Below are positions 17,274 to 25,553 of a stretch of DNA of 64,000 nt, one piece after another. The notes beneath the pieces were generated by a model. The model did not search any database, was not told the origin of the DNA, and worked only from the letters and a program-made list of their open reading frames with translations. This DNA comes from Paracoccaceae bacterium. Its GTDB lineage: Bacteria > Pseudomonadota > Alphaproteobacteria > Rhodobacterales > Rhodobacteraceae. The stretch spans positions 1-64,000 of the forward strand of contig JAGXGW010000021.1 in NCBI GenBank assembly GCA_024636555.1. The letters run 5' to 3'. Position numbers and translations under genes: made by a program. How positions within the stretch are numbered: position 1 is the first letter of the stretch; every line of letters starts with the position of its first letter.

Positions 17274-19336
17274 GCCCCCAGATCCTCGGACCGAACCGGA
17301 AAGCGCGTTGGGCGCTGTCCTGTTGCTGCCCGGATCGCGTTGGCGATGGCTCCGGGGCCGGCGACCATGGCGGTTTCTCCCGCACCTTGCGGCGGGCGGT
17401 CGCTCTGGATCAGATCCACGGTGATCGGCGGGACATCCGTCATGTGCGGGATCGGGGCATCCGCGAAGGTCTGGGCCGTGACATGCCCGGCATCGGTGGG
17501 CAGATCGTCGGTCAATACCATGCCAAGGCTCCAGACCAGATTGCCTTCGCATTGTGCGCGCACCTGATCGGGGTTGATGACCAGCCCGCAATCATGCACG
17601 CACCACAGCCGCGTGACACGCACACGCCCTTTAGCATCGACAGCCACATCCGCCACCGCCGCCGCATGGCTGGTGTCCTTGTAGGTGCCGCAGGCGATAC
17701 CGCGACCCGCACGCAGACCACCGACCGGGGCAGGTGCGCGGCCCCAGCCTGCAATCTCACCCACCCGCGCAAGAACCGCTGCCAAAAGCGGATCGGCGCT
17801 ATGGGCAAGACGGAACGCCAGCGGGTCGACGCCCGCAACCAATGCGGCCTCATCCATGGCGATCTCAACGGCCAGCGCATTCGGCCCCGCGCCCAGCCCG
17901 CGCCACGGGCCGGTATGCACGGGCAACCGCACCATGTCATAGGCCGCGCGGGCACGGCCCAGCACATACGGCGCCGCCATACCCCGCGCCACGCCACCGT
18001 CACCTGCGAACAAATCTGTCCCGCGCTGCATCCACGGCGGCACGACAGCGGCCGTGAACATGATGTGCGAACTCATCTGGGCATGATCCCAGTCGGTGAC
18101 CCGTCCTTGCGCGACACGCGCCTTGATCCGGTGCGACGATGGCGGGCGGTGGAACCCCAGCGCGTATTCCTGCGCGCGGGTCCATTGCACCTTGACGGGG
18201 TTGCCCGTGGCCAGCGTCAGCGCTGCCGCCTCGGCCTCGACCGTGCAGATCGTCTTGCCGCCGAAGGCCCCGCCGATCCGGCAGGACTGGACTGTGACCG
18301 CCATGGCGGGCAGCGCGAAAGCGTCAGCCAGAAAATCACGGATGTAGAAGGCATCCTGCGTTCCGGCCCAGACCCGCAGCGCGCCGTCCTGCCACGCTGC
18401 CACCGCCGCGCGTGGCTCGATCGGGCCATGGGCCGCCAATGGCACATCTATGCGCAGATCGACATCCCAAGCGCCATCCTCCGGCGCGCCATCCAGAACC
18501 TCATGCGGCAGCGCCCCCTGAGACAGGCGGACATCCACGTCGACAGCCCGCGCGATATCCGATCGCGCATGCGGGGTCGCCATCGACCACGCGACGTCCA
18601 TCGCCTCTGCGATGGCCACCAGCGCGCCGGGTCGCGTCGCGACAATGCCCAGCCCCTGCGCCTTGCCAATCGGCGGGCCGCAATCCTCGACCACCGCAAC
18701 AAAGCCCGGCACCGCGCGCGCGGCCTCGATGTTCCAGCGCACGGGGCGGGATTCCACCTCGACCGACACGGGGGCGCGCAGCACGCGGCCATATTGCATC
18801 CCAGGCAAGTGCACGTCGGCGGCGTAAAGCGGCGCGCCTGTCACGATCTCGCGGCCTTGGGTGATTTCGGGGCTGGCACCGATCAGGCCACCGGTGCGCA
18901 GGCTGCGCAGATCGGCCACAGGCCGGGGCGTGACGCTGACCTGTCCGGCAACCTGTCCCGCCGCGAGGGCATCACGCAGGGCGGCGCAGGCCTGTGCCAG
19001 AGGTTCGGCAAACAGCATTACGGATTCACTGCCGACCGTCGCCTTGACGCGGGGCATATCGGTTGCGTGCAGCACCACATCGACAACCTCCCATGCGGCC
19101 CCGAGTTCGGCGCAGGCGATCTGCTTCAGCGCGGTTGCGATGTTCTGCCCCATCTCGGCGCGCGGCAGCGTCAGGGTGTAACGCCCCTCCCGATGGGCGA
19201 TCCAGCTGAGCGCAGTTTCAGCATCCGGTTCCGGACGGGCGGGAATGACGGGAACCTGGCTCCACACACCGGCCCCTGCCCCGATCAGGGCCACCAGCCC
19301 GCCTGCGGCCGCCGCAAGAAGCGCGCGCCGCCGCAT
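17270..19336 (-). CDS. molybdenum hydroxylase large subunit (isoquinoline 1-oxidoreductase beta-like)
   Basis: A 688-residue xanthine-oxidase-family catalytic subunit. The N-terminus [19 protein letters not shown] looks like a Tat-type or anchor signal. Two aldehyde-oxidase-type halves follow, with the molybdopterin-binding GGAFGGK, a conserved VHDCGLVINPDQVRAQCEG stretch, and QGAGETAMVAGP containing the catalytic Glu. It pairs with the 2Fe-2S subunit encoded immediately upstream; the ATG shares one base with that stop codon. Relatives (IorB) hydroxylate N-heterocycles or aldehydes and lack an FAD subunit, passing electrons to a cytochrome. It is somewhat shorter than classical IorB. The substrate is unknown. 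Confidence 0.85.
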   Translation of the reverse strand: MRRRALLAAAAGGLVALIGAGAGVWSQVPVIPARPEPDAETALSWIAHREGRYTLTLPRAEMGQNIATALKQIACAELGAAWEVVDVVLHATDMPRVKATVGSESVMLFAEPLAQACAALRDALAAGQVAGQVSVTPRPVADLRSLRTGGLIGASPEITQGREIVTGAPLYAADVHLPGMQYGRVLRAPVSVEVESRPVRWNIEAARAVPGFVAVVEDCGPPIGKAQGLGIVATRPGALVAIAEAMDVAWSMATPHARSDIARAVDVDVRLSQGALPHEVLDGAPEDGAWDVDLRIDVPLAAHGPIEPRAAVAAWQDGALRVWAGTQDAFYIRDFLADAFALPAMAVTVQSCRIGGAFGGKTICTVEAEAAALTLATGNPVKVQWTRAQEYALGFHRPPSSHRIKARVAQGRVTDWDHAQMSSHIMFTAAVVPPWMQRGTDLFAGDGGVARGMAAPYVLGRARAAYDMVRLPVHTGPWRGLGAGPNALAVEIAMDEAALVAGVDPLAFRLAHSADPLLAAVLARVGEIAGWGRAPAPVGGLRAGRGIACGTYKDTSHAAAVADVAVDAKGRVRVTRLWCVHDCGLVINPDQVRAQCEGNLVWSLGMVLTDDLPTDAGHVTAQTFADAPIPHMTDVPPITVDLIQSDRPPQGAGETAMVAGPGAIANAIRAATGQRPTRFPVRSEDLGA

Positions 19337-19791
19337 CAGACCTGCTCCGCCGCAGACAGGATCGCGGCCTTGATCCGCAGATAGGTGCCACATCTGCACA
19401 GGTTTGCGTCCATCGCCGCGTCAATGTCCTCGGCCGAGGGATCGGAGACCTCGTCCAGCAGCGCGACCGCCGCCATGATCTGTCCGGCCTGACAGTATCC
19501 ACATTGGGGCACGCCATGATCCAGCCAGGCTTGCTGCACCGGATGCAGACTATCTCCCTCGGCCAGCCCTTCGATCGTCCGGACGCTGAGCCCGTCCACG
19601 TCCCCGGCCCGGGTTGTGCAGGCGCGCGTGGCCACACCGTCGATAATGATCGTGCAGGCGCCGCAAATCCCGACGCCGCAGCCGAATTTCGCACCCATCA
19701 GCCCGAAATTCTCGCGCAACAGGAACAGCAGCGGCTCATCGGCCCAATCAGGCGGAATGTCGTGGCTTTGACCGTTAAGGATGAAGGACAT
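19336..19791 (-). CDS. molybdenum hydroxylase 2Fe-2S subunit (isoquinoline 1-oxidoreductase alpha-like)
   Basis: A 151-residue iron-sulfur subunit. The plant-type ferredoxin cluster is shown by [12 protein letters not shown] plus a later Cys (RACTTRAG). The C-terminal four-helix cluster domain has [12 protein letters not shown] and [11 protein letters not shown]. This is the full cysteine set for the two 2Fe-2S centres that take electrons from the molybdenum site. It is the first gene of a four-gene coupled operon (alpha, beta, PmtA-like, AraC). A 254-bp stretch upstream, before the response-regulator gene, holds no recognisable gene and should contain the promoter. Confidence 0.9.
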   Translation of the reverse strand: MSFILNGQSHDIPPDWADEPLLFLLRENFGLMGAKFGCGVGICGACTIIIDGVATRACTTRAGDVDGLSVRTIEGLAEGDSLHPVQQAWLDHGVPQCGYCQAGQIMAAVALLDEVSDPSAEDIDAAMDANLCRCGTYLRIKAAILSAAEQV

Positions 19792-20045
19792 GTGCGGCTC
19801 CCGTTCGTGGCTTTGAACGGAAGATAACGGGCGGGCGAAGGCCGGTCTTGAACGATCACGCCAAACTTGATGCGTTCACGCCGCCTGCGCCGGGCGGCCA
19901 CGCATTGCCCTCAAGCCCGCGTCTGTTCGCCCAAGCAGCGCTGGATACCACCTGCTATCGCGGAATGCGGCGAATGGCCTGCCAGCGTTGCGGCTACCGG
20001 TTCGCAACCGAAGCGACACACCAGATCAGATGGACGGGCCTGCGG

Positions 20046-20747
20046 TCAAACCAGCATCCCCGGATCAATACCCTCGGCGCCAAGGGATGCCAGGTACAGT
20101 TTGACGAGCGCAGGCAGTGAAGCCGCGCCGGTTTTCTTCATGACCTGTGCGCGATGGTTTTCAACCGTGCGGATATTGATCTCAAGATCGGCGGCGATGA
20201 TCTTGTTCGGCTTGCCGTCAAGGATCATCGCCAGCACCTCTTGCTCGCGCGTCGTCAATTCCGCGAACCGCGCCTTGGCTCGGCCGCATGCCGCTGCGCG
20301 CGCACGTGTCTCGCGGTAGCTTTCCACTGCGCCGGTCACGGAGGCGCACAGCTTTTCGCTATCTGTCGGTTTCGCCAGAAAGTCATAGGCCCCCGCCTTG
20401 AGCGCCGCCACCGCCGACCCCGAATCGCGCAGCCCGGTGAACACCACGGCAGGCATCTGCGCGCCCTCGGCGTTCAAGCGATCCAGCAGATCAAGCCCGC
20501 TCAACCCCGGCAGCATCAGTTCCACGACAAGGCAGGCATCACCGGCAGGCCGAGGGGCCGCGAGAAACGCCTCGGCCGAGACATACTCGCGCACCGTCCA
20601 ACCTGCGGTCTCGAACAACCATGCGACCATATCTTGCACGTCGGGGTCATCCTCCACGAGGTGGACAACGGGCGGCGTATCAAGACCGCTCCAGGTGGCG
20701 TCAACGCGATCCGTCGCAGTGAAGTGTGCATGGGATGTGGCGATCAT
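20046..20747 (-). CDS. FixJ/NarL-type response regulator with Glu in place of the phospho-acceptor Asp
   Basis: A 233-residue protein with a receiver domain (about 26-145) and a LuxR-type helix-turn-helix (about 162-215; LTTREQEVLAMILDGKPNKIIA ... RTVENH). The acidic pair (Asp33, Asp34 in VEDDPD), switch Thr104 (VVFTG) and Lys126 (LAKPTD) are conserved. The residue aligned with the phosphorylated Asp is Glu76 in CLVVELMLPGLSG (codon GAA at 20522-20520), where FixJ has Asp. It may therefore act without phosphorylation, with Glu mimicking the active state. No histidine kinase lies beside it. The upstream region carries a CtrA-like site. Confidence 0.88.
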   Translation of the reverse strand: MIATSHAHFTATDRVDATWSGLDTPPVVHLVEDDPDVQDMVAWLFETAGWTVREYVSAEAFLAAPRPAGDACLVVELMLPGLSGLDLLDRLNAEGAQMPAVVFTGLRDSGSAVAALKAGAYDFLAKPTDSEKLCASVTGAVESYRETRARAAACGRAKARFAELTTREQEVLAMILDGKPNKIIAADLEINIRTVENHRAQVMKKTGAASLPALVKLYLASLGAEGIDPGMLV

Positions 20748-20903
20748 AATTTTGTCTCATTTTTGTTACAAAGTCATGATATAGACACATTCAGAAGCAT
20801 TTAGTTCCCGACAAACTTTCGGGCAGCGGGAATTCGCTTTGTCCTGCGCTGGACTTGGCGCATGCGAATTCCCTGATCGTGTTGACGTTGCGGATTCCAG
20901 CGG

Positions 20904-20946
20904 AACCAATTGTTATTTCTCAATTTGGCACTTAACCAATTGTTAA
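20904..20946. promoter_or_regulatory. direct repeat and CtrA-like box upstream of the response regulator
   Basis: The 12-mer AACCAATTGTTA occurs twice, at 20904-20915 and 20934-20945, exactly 30 bp apart (about three helical turns). The second copy lies within TTAA-N7-TTAA at 20932-20946, the full consensus of the alphaproteobacterial cell-cycle regulator CtrA; the first copy has only degenerate flanks. The element lies about 160-200 bp upstream of the response-regulator start. Use by CtrA or another regulator is inferred from pattern alone. Confidence 0.5.
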
Positions 20947-21007
20947 GTCACAAGACGGCGTCCTGCGTTTGCTGGGCGTACCGCGCTGTCCTGAACCGTC
21001 AGCCCGC

Positions 21008-21886
21008 TTATTCCGCGGCGATGCTTTGCACCCTGTTCATCACAAGGCGCCGGAAATCCGATCCATAGTCCTCATGCTCCAGCGCAAAATCGACGATGGC
21101 TTCCAGATATCCGAATTTCGACCCGCAATCATAGCGCAGCCCCGACAGCGGAACCGCGTGCACACGCCCTTCCCTCGCCTGACGGTCAATGGCATCGGCA
21201 AGCTGGATCTCGCCGCCTGCACCCGGTGCCTGTGTGCGCAGCAAATCGAAAATATCCGGCTCAAGCACGTAGCGCCCGATCGACGCCTGCAGCGAGGGAG
21301 ACTGGTCAGGCTGCGGTTTCTCGACAAGCCCCGCCACCTCGCCGGGCGATTGCCCGGGTTTGATCATGCCGTATTTCGGTGTATTTTGCCGATCCACCTG
21401 CATCACCGACAGATATGTGCCCGGCTTCTTCTGATAGGCCGACACAAGGGCCTGTGTCGGCTTGACCTTGGCGCGCACCACGTCATCGGCCAGCAGCACC
21501 GCGAAAGGCTCGTTGCGGATGATCGGCTCTGCGCAAAGCACCGCATGACCGAGTCCCAAAGCCTGCGATTGCCGGATGAAAATGCAGTTCACATGGCTCG
21601 GGACGATGTTATGGATCATATCGGCGATATCGTCCTTGCCCTTTTTGCGCAAATCGCGCTCCAGATCGGGAATGGCATCGAAATGGTCCTCGATGGCGCG
21701 TTTGGTGCGTCCGGTGACAAAGACCAGTTCGGTGATGCCCGCCTCGATGGCTTCCTCGACCGCATATTGGATCAGCGGCTTGTCGATGATCGGCAAAAGT
21801 TCTTTCGGCATCGCCTTGGTCGCAGGAAGAAAACGGGTCCCCAGACCAGCGACGGGAAACACGGCTTTTCTAATGATGGGTCGCAT
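21008..21886 (-). CDS. galU: UTP-glucose-1-phosphate uridylyltransferase (GalU/ExoN)
   Basis: A 292-residue nucleotidyltransferase that makes UDP-glucose from UTP and glucose 1-phosphate. The signature VAGLGTRFLPATKAMPKELL is at the N-terminus. VEEAIEAGITELVFVTGR, GLGHAVLCAEP and LLADD (metal-binding Asp) follow, then PKYGMIKPG and the late KFGYLEAIVDFAL. It lies last in the minus-strand exopolysaccharide cluster, after exoM, matching the presence of exoN in rhizobial succinoglycan loci. It supplies the UDP-glucose used by the glycosyltransferases upstream. A palindrome lies in its leader. Confidence 0.93.
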   Translation of the reverse strand: MRPIIRKAVFPVAGLGTRFLPATKAMPKELLPIIDKPLIQYAVEEAIEAGITELVFVTGRTKRAIEDHFDAIPDLERDLRKKGKDDIADMIHNIVPSHVNCIFIRQSQALGLGHAVLCAEPIIRNEPFAVLLADDVVRAKVKPTQALVSAYQKKPGTYLSVMQVDRQNTPKYGMIKPGQSPGEVAGLVEKPQPDQSPSLQASIGRYVLEPDIFDLLRTQAPGAGGEIQLADAIDRQAREGRVHAVPLSGLRYDCGSKFGYLEAIVDFALEHEDYGSDFRRLVMNRVQSIAAE

Positions 21887-21919
21887 ATTGTTTTTCTCCT
21901 GTTTGTTGAATAATTGTCA

Positions 21920-21935
21920 CCGGGTTTAAACCCGG
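21920..21935. repeat. perfect 16-bp palindrome between exoM and galU
   Basis: CCGGGTTTAAACCCGG is perfectly self-complementary. It lies 34 bp upstream of the galU start, in the 79-bp gap after exoM. As RNA it could form a 6-bp stem with a TTAA loop, but no T-run follows, so it is not a typical terminator. It could be an operator, or an intercistronic hairpin that sets the relative level of galU mRNA. Confidence 0.6.
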
Positions 21936-21965
21936 CATGGCCGTGATTGTTCCTGAAGTTCGGCC

Positions 21966-22913
21966 TCAGGATTTGTACAATTCCAAGGTTTTCTTTCCCA
22001 AAAGATGGGAACACACACCCGCATGAAGCGAGGCGCGCAACAGGGCTTTCATCCGCTGTTCGGGACGGAACACATTCAGCCCCGCCCATCCCAGCAACAC
22101 CGCCGCCTTGGAGGCGGCTTTCGTCAGATGGATGACCCCGCCCATCCGACCGCGGTCAGGTTGCGTGATCAGCCCGTGGGTCTGGCCGGCGCGAAACTTG
22201 CGCAGCAGCAGATATCGCAGACTTTCGCGCGCTTCGGGCACCTCCTCCAGCACGACAGCTTCGGGGGCATAGACGATCCTCCCGCCCGCCCTGACCATCG
22301 TGCGGAAAAACAGATCATCCTCGCCCCCCGTCAGCCCCAGCGCGGGATTGAATTGATGACCCTGAAGAAAAGGACTTCCCAAGCGGAGCATGACATTGCC
22401 GCAATAGCCGGTCAGGATGCGACCGTCCCGTTGGATGACCGGCGCCGTGTCATGCGGGCGGGCTTTTTGCAACCATGCCGCCGTATCGGGCCGGTAGACC
22501 GCGGTGATCGTTCCGACCACGGCATCCGCTTTCGTGGTTTCTATCTCGTCCAGCAGATGCCGGAGCCAATCAGCGGTCGCCGTTTCGTCATCGTCGATGA
22601 TCGCGAGAAAGTCGGCACCCAAAAGCTGCGCCGTCTCCAACAAGGCGTTGCGCGCGACCGATATATTGAAGGCCGGCGCGTGGACGTAATGCAACCGCAT
22701 CGGATGGGCGGTTTGCGCCTGTTCCACCAGCGGCAATGCCGATTTCGTCTCGTCGTTATCGGCAATGATCACGCAGCACTCCACCTCCCCCAATCCGGTT
22801 TGCAGCGCCACGCTTTCAAGCGTCTGCATCAGCGACGCACGGCGGAATGTACACATTCCGATCACGACCTTGATCTTGCGGGTTCGGGATTCCTTCGTTG
22901 CGGCGTCAAACAT
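21966..22913 (-). CDS. exoM: glycosyltransferase family 2, ExoM-like
   Basis: A 315-residue GT-A enzyme. The order IGMCTFRR, IIADNDE, NISVARNALLE, the DxD-type DDDETATADWL, GYCGNVMLR, GGEDDLFFRTMVRAGG and RKFRAGQTHG follows S. meliloti ExoM closely. ExoM adds the third glucose of succinoglycan (beta-1,4) to the undecaprenyl-linked precursor on the cytosolic face. A C-terminal hydrophobic stretch may tether it to the membrane. The start at 22913 (MFDAAT) is chosen because upstream residues are not family-like. It is followed by galU and faces a small SyrA-like gene across 178 bp. Confidence 0.8.
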   Translation of the reverse strand: MFDAATKESRTRKIKVVIGMCTFRRASLMQTLESVALQTGLGEVECCVIIADNDETKSALPLVEQAQTAHPMRLHYVHAPAFNISVARNALLETAQLLGADFLAIIDDDETATADWLRHLLDEIETTKADAVVGTITAVYRPDTAAWLQKARPHDTAPVIQRDGRILTGYCGNVMLRLGSPFLQGHQFNPALGLTGGEDDLFFRTMVRAGGRIVYAPEAVVLEEVPEARESLRYLLLRKFRAGQTHGLITQPDRGRMGGVIHLTKAASKAAVLLGWAGLNVFRPEQRMKALLRASLHAGVCSHLLGKKTLELYKS

Positions 22914-23091
22914 ATCGGCCTCCTGAGCGCTGATCCAAAGGGTGTGGGGATTGAGAGACACTCCCGCGCGGCAGCATGTCATCACATTGATAAGAAACAT
23001 GAGTAGTGCTATCGCTACGCAGGGTTGACCAATCGAGGCTGCCGTCATCGGGCAGCGGAAAAACCCGCCTGTGGCTAACGGAGACTATGGA

Positions 23092-23319
23092 ATGCATATC
23101 ACGAAATTCATCTGTGGCATGTCGGTCGCCGTTTTTGCTGTCGCCGCAACCAGTTGGTCCATGGGATGGTCGACAGGTGCAATTATCGCCATATCCGTGG
23201 CGACTCTTGTCACGGCGCAGGTGTTTTACTTTGCGGTGATTGCCGCGACCGCGTGGTTCCGGGGCAAGAAGACTGCGGACACATTGCGCCCAGCCGAACA
23301 CAATCATAAGCTGAACTAA
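23092..23319 (+). CDS. small ExoX/SyrA-like exopolysaccharide repressor candidate
   Basis: A 75-residue membrane protein (start MHITKF at 23092, with GGAG 8 nt upstream). Two hydrophobic helices at about 5-24 and 29-52 are followed by a short charged cytosolic tail. The pattern (short N-terminal KFI..MS, helix, a Gly/Ser turn, a second helix ending FYFAVI...AWFRGKK) resembles the SyrA/ExoX family, small inner-membrane proteins that lower succinoglycan synthesis in rhizobia, in part by acting on ExoY. It is the only plus-strand gene between galU and exoY, so it is expressed apart from the operon it may restrain. Assignment is by pattern and context. Confidence 0.6.
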   Translation: MHITKFICGMSVAVFAVAATSWSMGWSTGAIIAISVATLVTAQVFYFAVIAATAWFRGKKTADTLRPAEHNHKLN

Positions 23320-23441
23320 CGATCTGCATCGGCTTGCTCTGCATGCCAAGGAACGATCCGCGGCCTTGTGAAGCCCCGTTTGGGTAATGACCTCGGAGGC
23401 GTTCCCGCAAGACCAGACGTCAGGCATCAATCGCATCTGCA

Positions 23442-24731
23442 TCACACCCATCCCCGGCTGTATCTGGGAAGAAAATCCGCCCGCCCGCCGATATGGTCCC
23501 GGCTCTCGTCACGTGCCGCGCGCAGCGCGCGCAATCCATGGACAAGCGACACGAGAACCATCACCGAAAGGGCGTGGAACTCGAAGAAGACCGGCACCTC
23601 CACAAAGGACAGACCAAACACGAAGGACACGGCCATAAAGCCGAACAGCGCGGGGGCATGTCCGGCTTTCAGCACCCAGCGCATGCTCAAGACCAAGGCG
23701 GGCACCAGCAGGACAAGCTGCAAGGCCACGCCGATCATGCCGATCTCGACCGCGTTGGACAGATAGAGATTGTGGAAATTGAACCCGGATTTCGAGGCGA
23801 TATAGAAATCCGCCCAAAGCGCTTCGGCCAGGGCGTTTCCCTCGACCCAGAAGGCACGGTACCCGGTGCCCAACCAAGGGGCCTGCGCGATCTCTGCGAT
23901 GGCCGTCTCCCAAAGCTCGGTCCGTCCGGTCAGTGACGGGTCCTTGCCCGTGAGCGTGAAGATGTAATTCATGAGCGCCTCGCGGAACCGAAACCCGATC
24001 AGGACAGCACCGCCCAAAAGCGCGCTTTGAATGACCAGCGTCACCCTCTGCCGCCCGGCAGGAAGCGCAGAGACACGCAGCAAGACCAAGGCCGCTATCA
24101 GGACCACCACGGATACCATGACCGCACCGACGGATTCGGCCATGACAATCTGCGGCAGGGCCAGAACGGTGCCAAACAACCCGACGAACCGCCACACAGG
24201 CGCCCCGCCGCGATCCGCCAGCAGAGCGAACGAGCATAAAAGCAGCGCAACCATGCTGAAAGCATAGTAATTCTTGCTGTCGAAAATACCGATCCAGACC
24301 CCGTCAGGGCGCACATCTCCGACCGCAAGGCTGGCCAGACCGGCAAGGGCAAGCGCCCCGAACTGGATGCGCAAAAATACATGCGGTGCCAGACGATTGG
24401 CCAAGGCCACGGCGATCAGAAAGGTGATCAGAAGCTGGACTCCATGGCGTATAGACAGGTCTGGATGTTCGGACCACAGCGCGCTGGCGATGCACCACAG
24501 CGGGAGCAGGAACAGCCACCAGTAATCCCGCAGCTCGCGGAAGGTGAAATTGATCCGTCGCGCCAGCAACACAAGGCCCGTCAGCAGGAAGATCAGCACG
24601 CCGTTGCGGCCCAGATAGGCCACGAAGACCAGCGACGTGAACACCGCGATGCCCAGAACGATGTTCGGGCAAATGGTGACGCGGATAACGCGGTCCGCGG
24701 GATCGTCGTCATACTGGTCGGGCGCTGTCAT
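23442..24731 (-). CDS. exoQ: exopolysaccharide polymerase, ExoQ/Wzy-like
   Basis: A 429-residue polytopic membrane protein with about ten or eleven helices and an O-antigen-ligase/Wzy-type periplasmic loop (GKDPSLTGRTELWETAI ... WLGTGYRAFWVEG ... HNLYLSNAVEIGMIG). The TGRTELW and HN(L)YL motifs are typical of ExoQ, which polymerises succinoglycan repeat units at the periplasmic face with ExoP and the flippase. The ATG overlaps the exoK stop by 4 nt. The Arg-rich C-terminal tail is cytosolic. Confidence 0.85.
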   Translation of the reverse strand: MTAPDQYDDDPADRVIRVTICPNIVLGIAVFTSLVFVAYLGRNGVLIFLLTGLVLLARRINFTFRELRDYWWLFLLPLWCIASALWSEHPDLSIRHGVQLLITFLIAVALANRLAPHVFLRIQFGALALAGLASLAVGDVRPDGVWIGIFDSKNYYAFSMVALLLCSFALLADRGGAPVWRFVGLFGTVLALPQIVMAESVGAVMVSVVVLIAALVLLRVSALPAGRQRVTLVIQSALLGGAVLIGFRFREALMNYIFTLTGKDPSLTGRTELWETAIAEIAQAPWLGTGYRAFWVEGNALAEALWADFYIASKSGFNFHNLYLSNAVEIGMIGVALQLVLLVPALVLSMRWVLKAGHAPALFGFMAVSFVFGLSFVEVPVFFEFHALSVMVLVSLVHGLRALRAARDESRDHIGGRADFLPRYSRGWV

Positions 24732-25549
24732 TCCTCGAACTCCGGATCACACAGAACCGAGTCGTCAAAGGCGCAAGGTTCACCCGGCGCGGTATAAGCG
24801 ACCCACTCGATCTCCATCCGCTTCGCATCCTGCGGTTCACGGAACGGCCCCATCCAGTCGGTCAGCGTGTCCGACCCCCACAAGCTCAGGTAGATTTTTT
24901 GCGGGCGTTCCGGCACCTCCGAGGAGTTGACCGTATGCACAAGCTGGCCATCGACATACCAACGCAGCCGTTCTTCTTCCCAGACGAAGGAATAGACGTG
25001 GAAGCGTTCATGCGCGGGGTCATCCAAGGGAACCACGGCCCGGTGCTTTGGCTCGCCGTCAACATAGGTATTGACCTCCACCTCGCGCGTATTCGCCATC
25101 AACACCTCGAAATCGATCTCGTCGTGACGCTCGCCGTGCACCTCGCCGATATAGGTGAAGAATGCCGCATTCAGGCCGCTGCCCTCGTCGGTCTTGATCC
25201 GGGCCTCATAGGTGCCGTAACTGAACCGCTTGCGCGTCTGGATCTCGCCGCAGCGGTAAGCATGGTCTGCGCTTTGATGGCGCTCGAACATCAGGCTGAC
25301 CTGCCCCGGCTCGTGCAACACCGCGTCTTCCGACCACAGGCAGTTTTGATGGCTTCCGTTGCTCCAGCCGTCCGAAACATACCAGCGGTCCCGGTCAAAG
25401 CGCTTGAAATCCTCGAAGAACGTCTCGCCGGGCGGATTGGCCTGCGCGCCCCCCGATGCCGCAACCACAAAGACCGCCGACGCGCATAGCGTGTGCAGCG
25501 GCGTCATGCTGCCGGACACCTTTGAAAGAATGCCGTTCCACATCGTCAT
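24728..25549 (-). CDS. exoK: secreted GH16 endo-beta-1,3-1,4-glycanase, ExoK-like
   Basis: About 273 residues. A signal peptide ending near GGAQA is followed by one GH16 jelly-roll domain. The catalytic motif HDEIDFEVL gives the nucleophile and acid/base glutamates (E-I-D-x-E), and the flanking CLWSEDAV, CGEIQTRKRFSYGTYEAR and LRWYVDGQLVH are family-typical. ExoK cuts nascent succinoglycan to lower-mass chains. The start is ambiguous: ATG at 25549 and at 25543 both have AAGGA/GAGG upstream, while an ATG at 25567 lies inside exoP. The stop overlaps the exoQ ATG (ATGA). It ends in an acidic stretch with two Cys that may pair. Confidence 0.85.
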   Translation of the reverse strand: MTMWNGILSKVSGSMTPLHTLCASAVFVVAASGGAQANPPGETFFEDFKRFDRDRWYVSDGWSNGSHQNCLWSEDAVLHEPGQVSLMFERHQSADHAYRCGEIQTRKRFSYGTYEARIKTDEGSGLNAAFFTYIGEVHGERHDEIDFEVLMANTREVEVNTYVDGEPKHRAVVPLDDPAHERFHVYSFVWEEERLRWYVDGQLVHTVNSSEVPERPQKIYLSLWGSDTLTDWMGPFREPQDAKRMEIEWVAYTAPGEPCAFDDSVLCDPEFEE

Positions 25550-25553
25550 CACC

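Noticed and set aside
17114-19384. A 756-codon open frame on the plus strand
   Set aside because: Antisense to the molybdenum hydroxylase large subunit, whose motifs are complete; His/Arg/Gln-rich composition marks it as a shadow frame.
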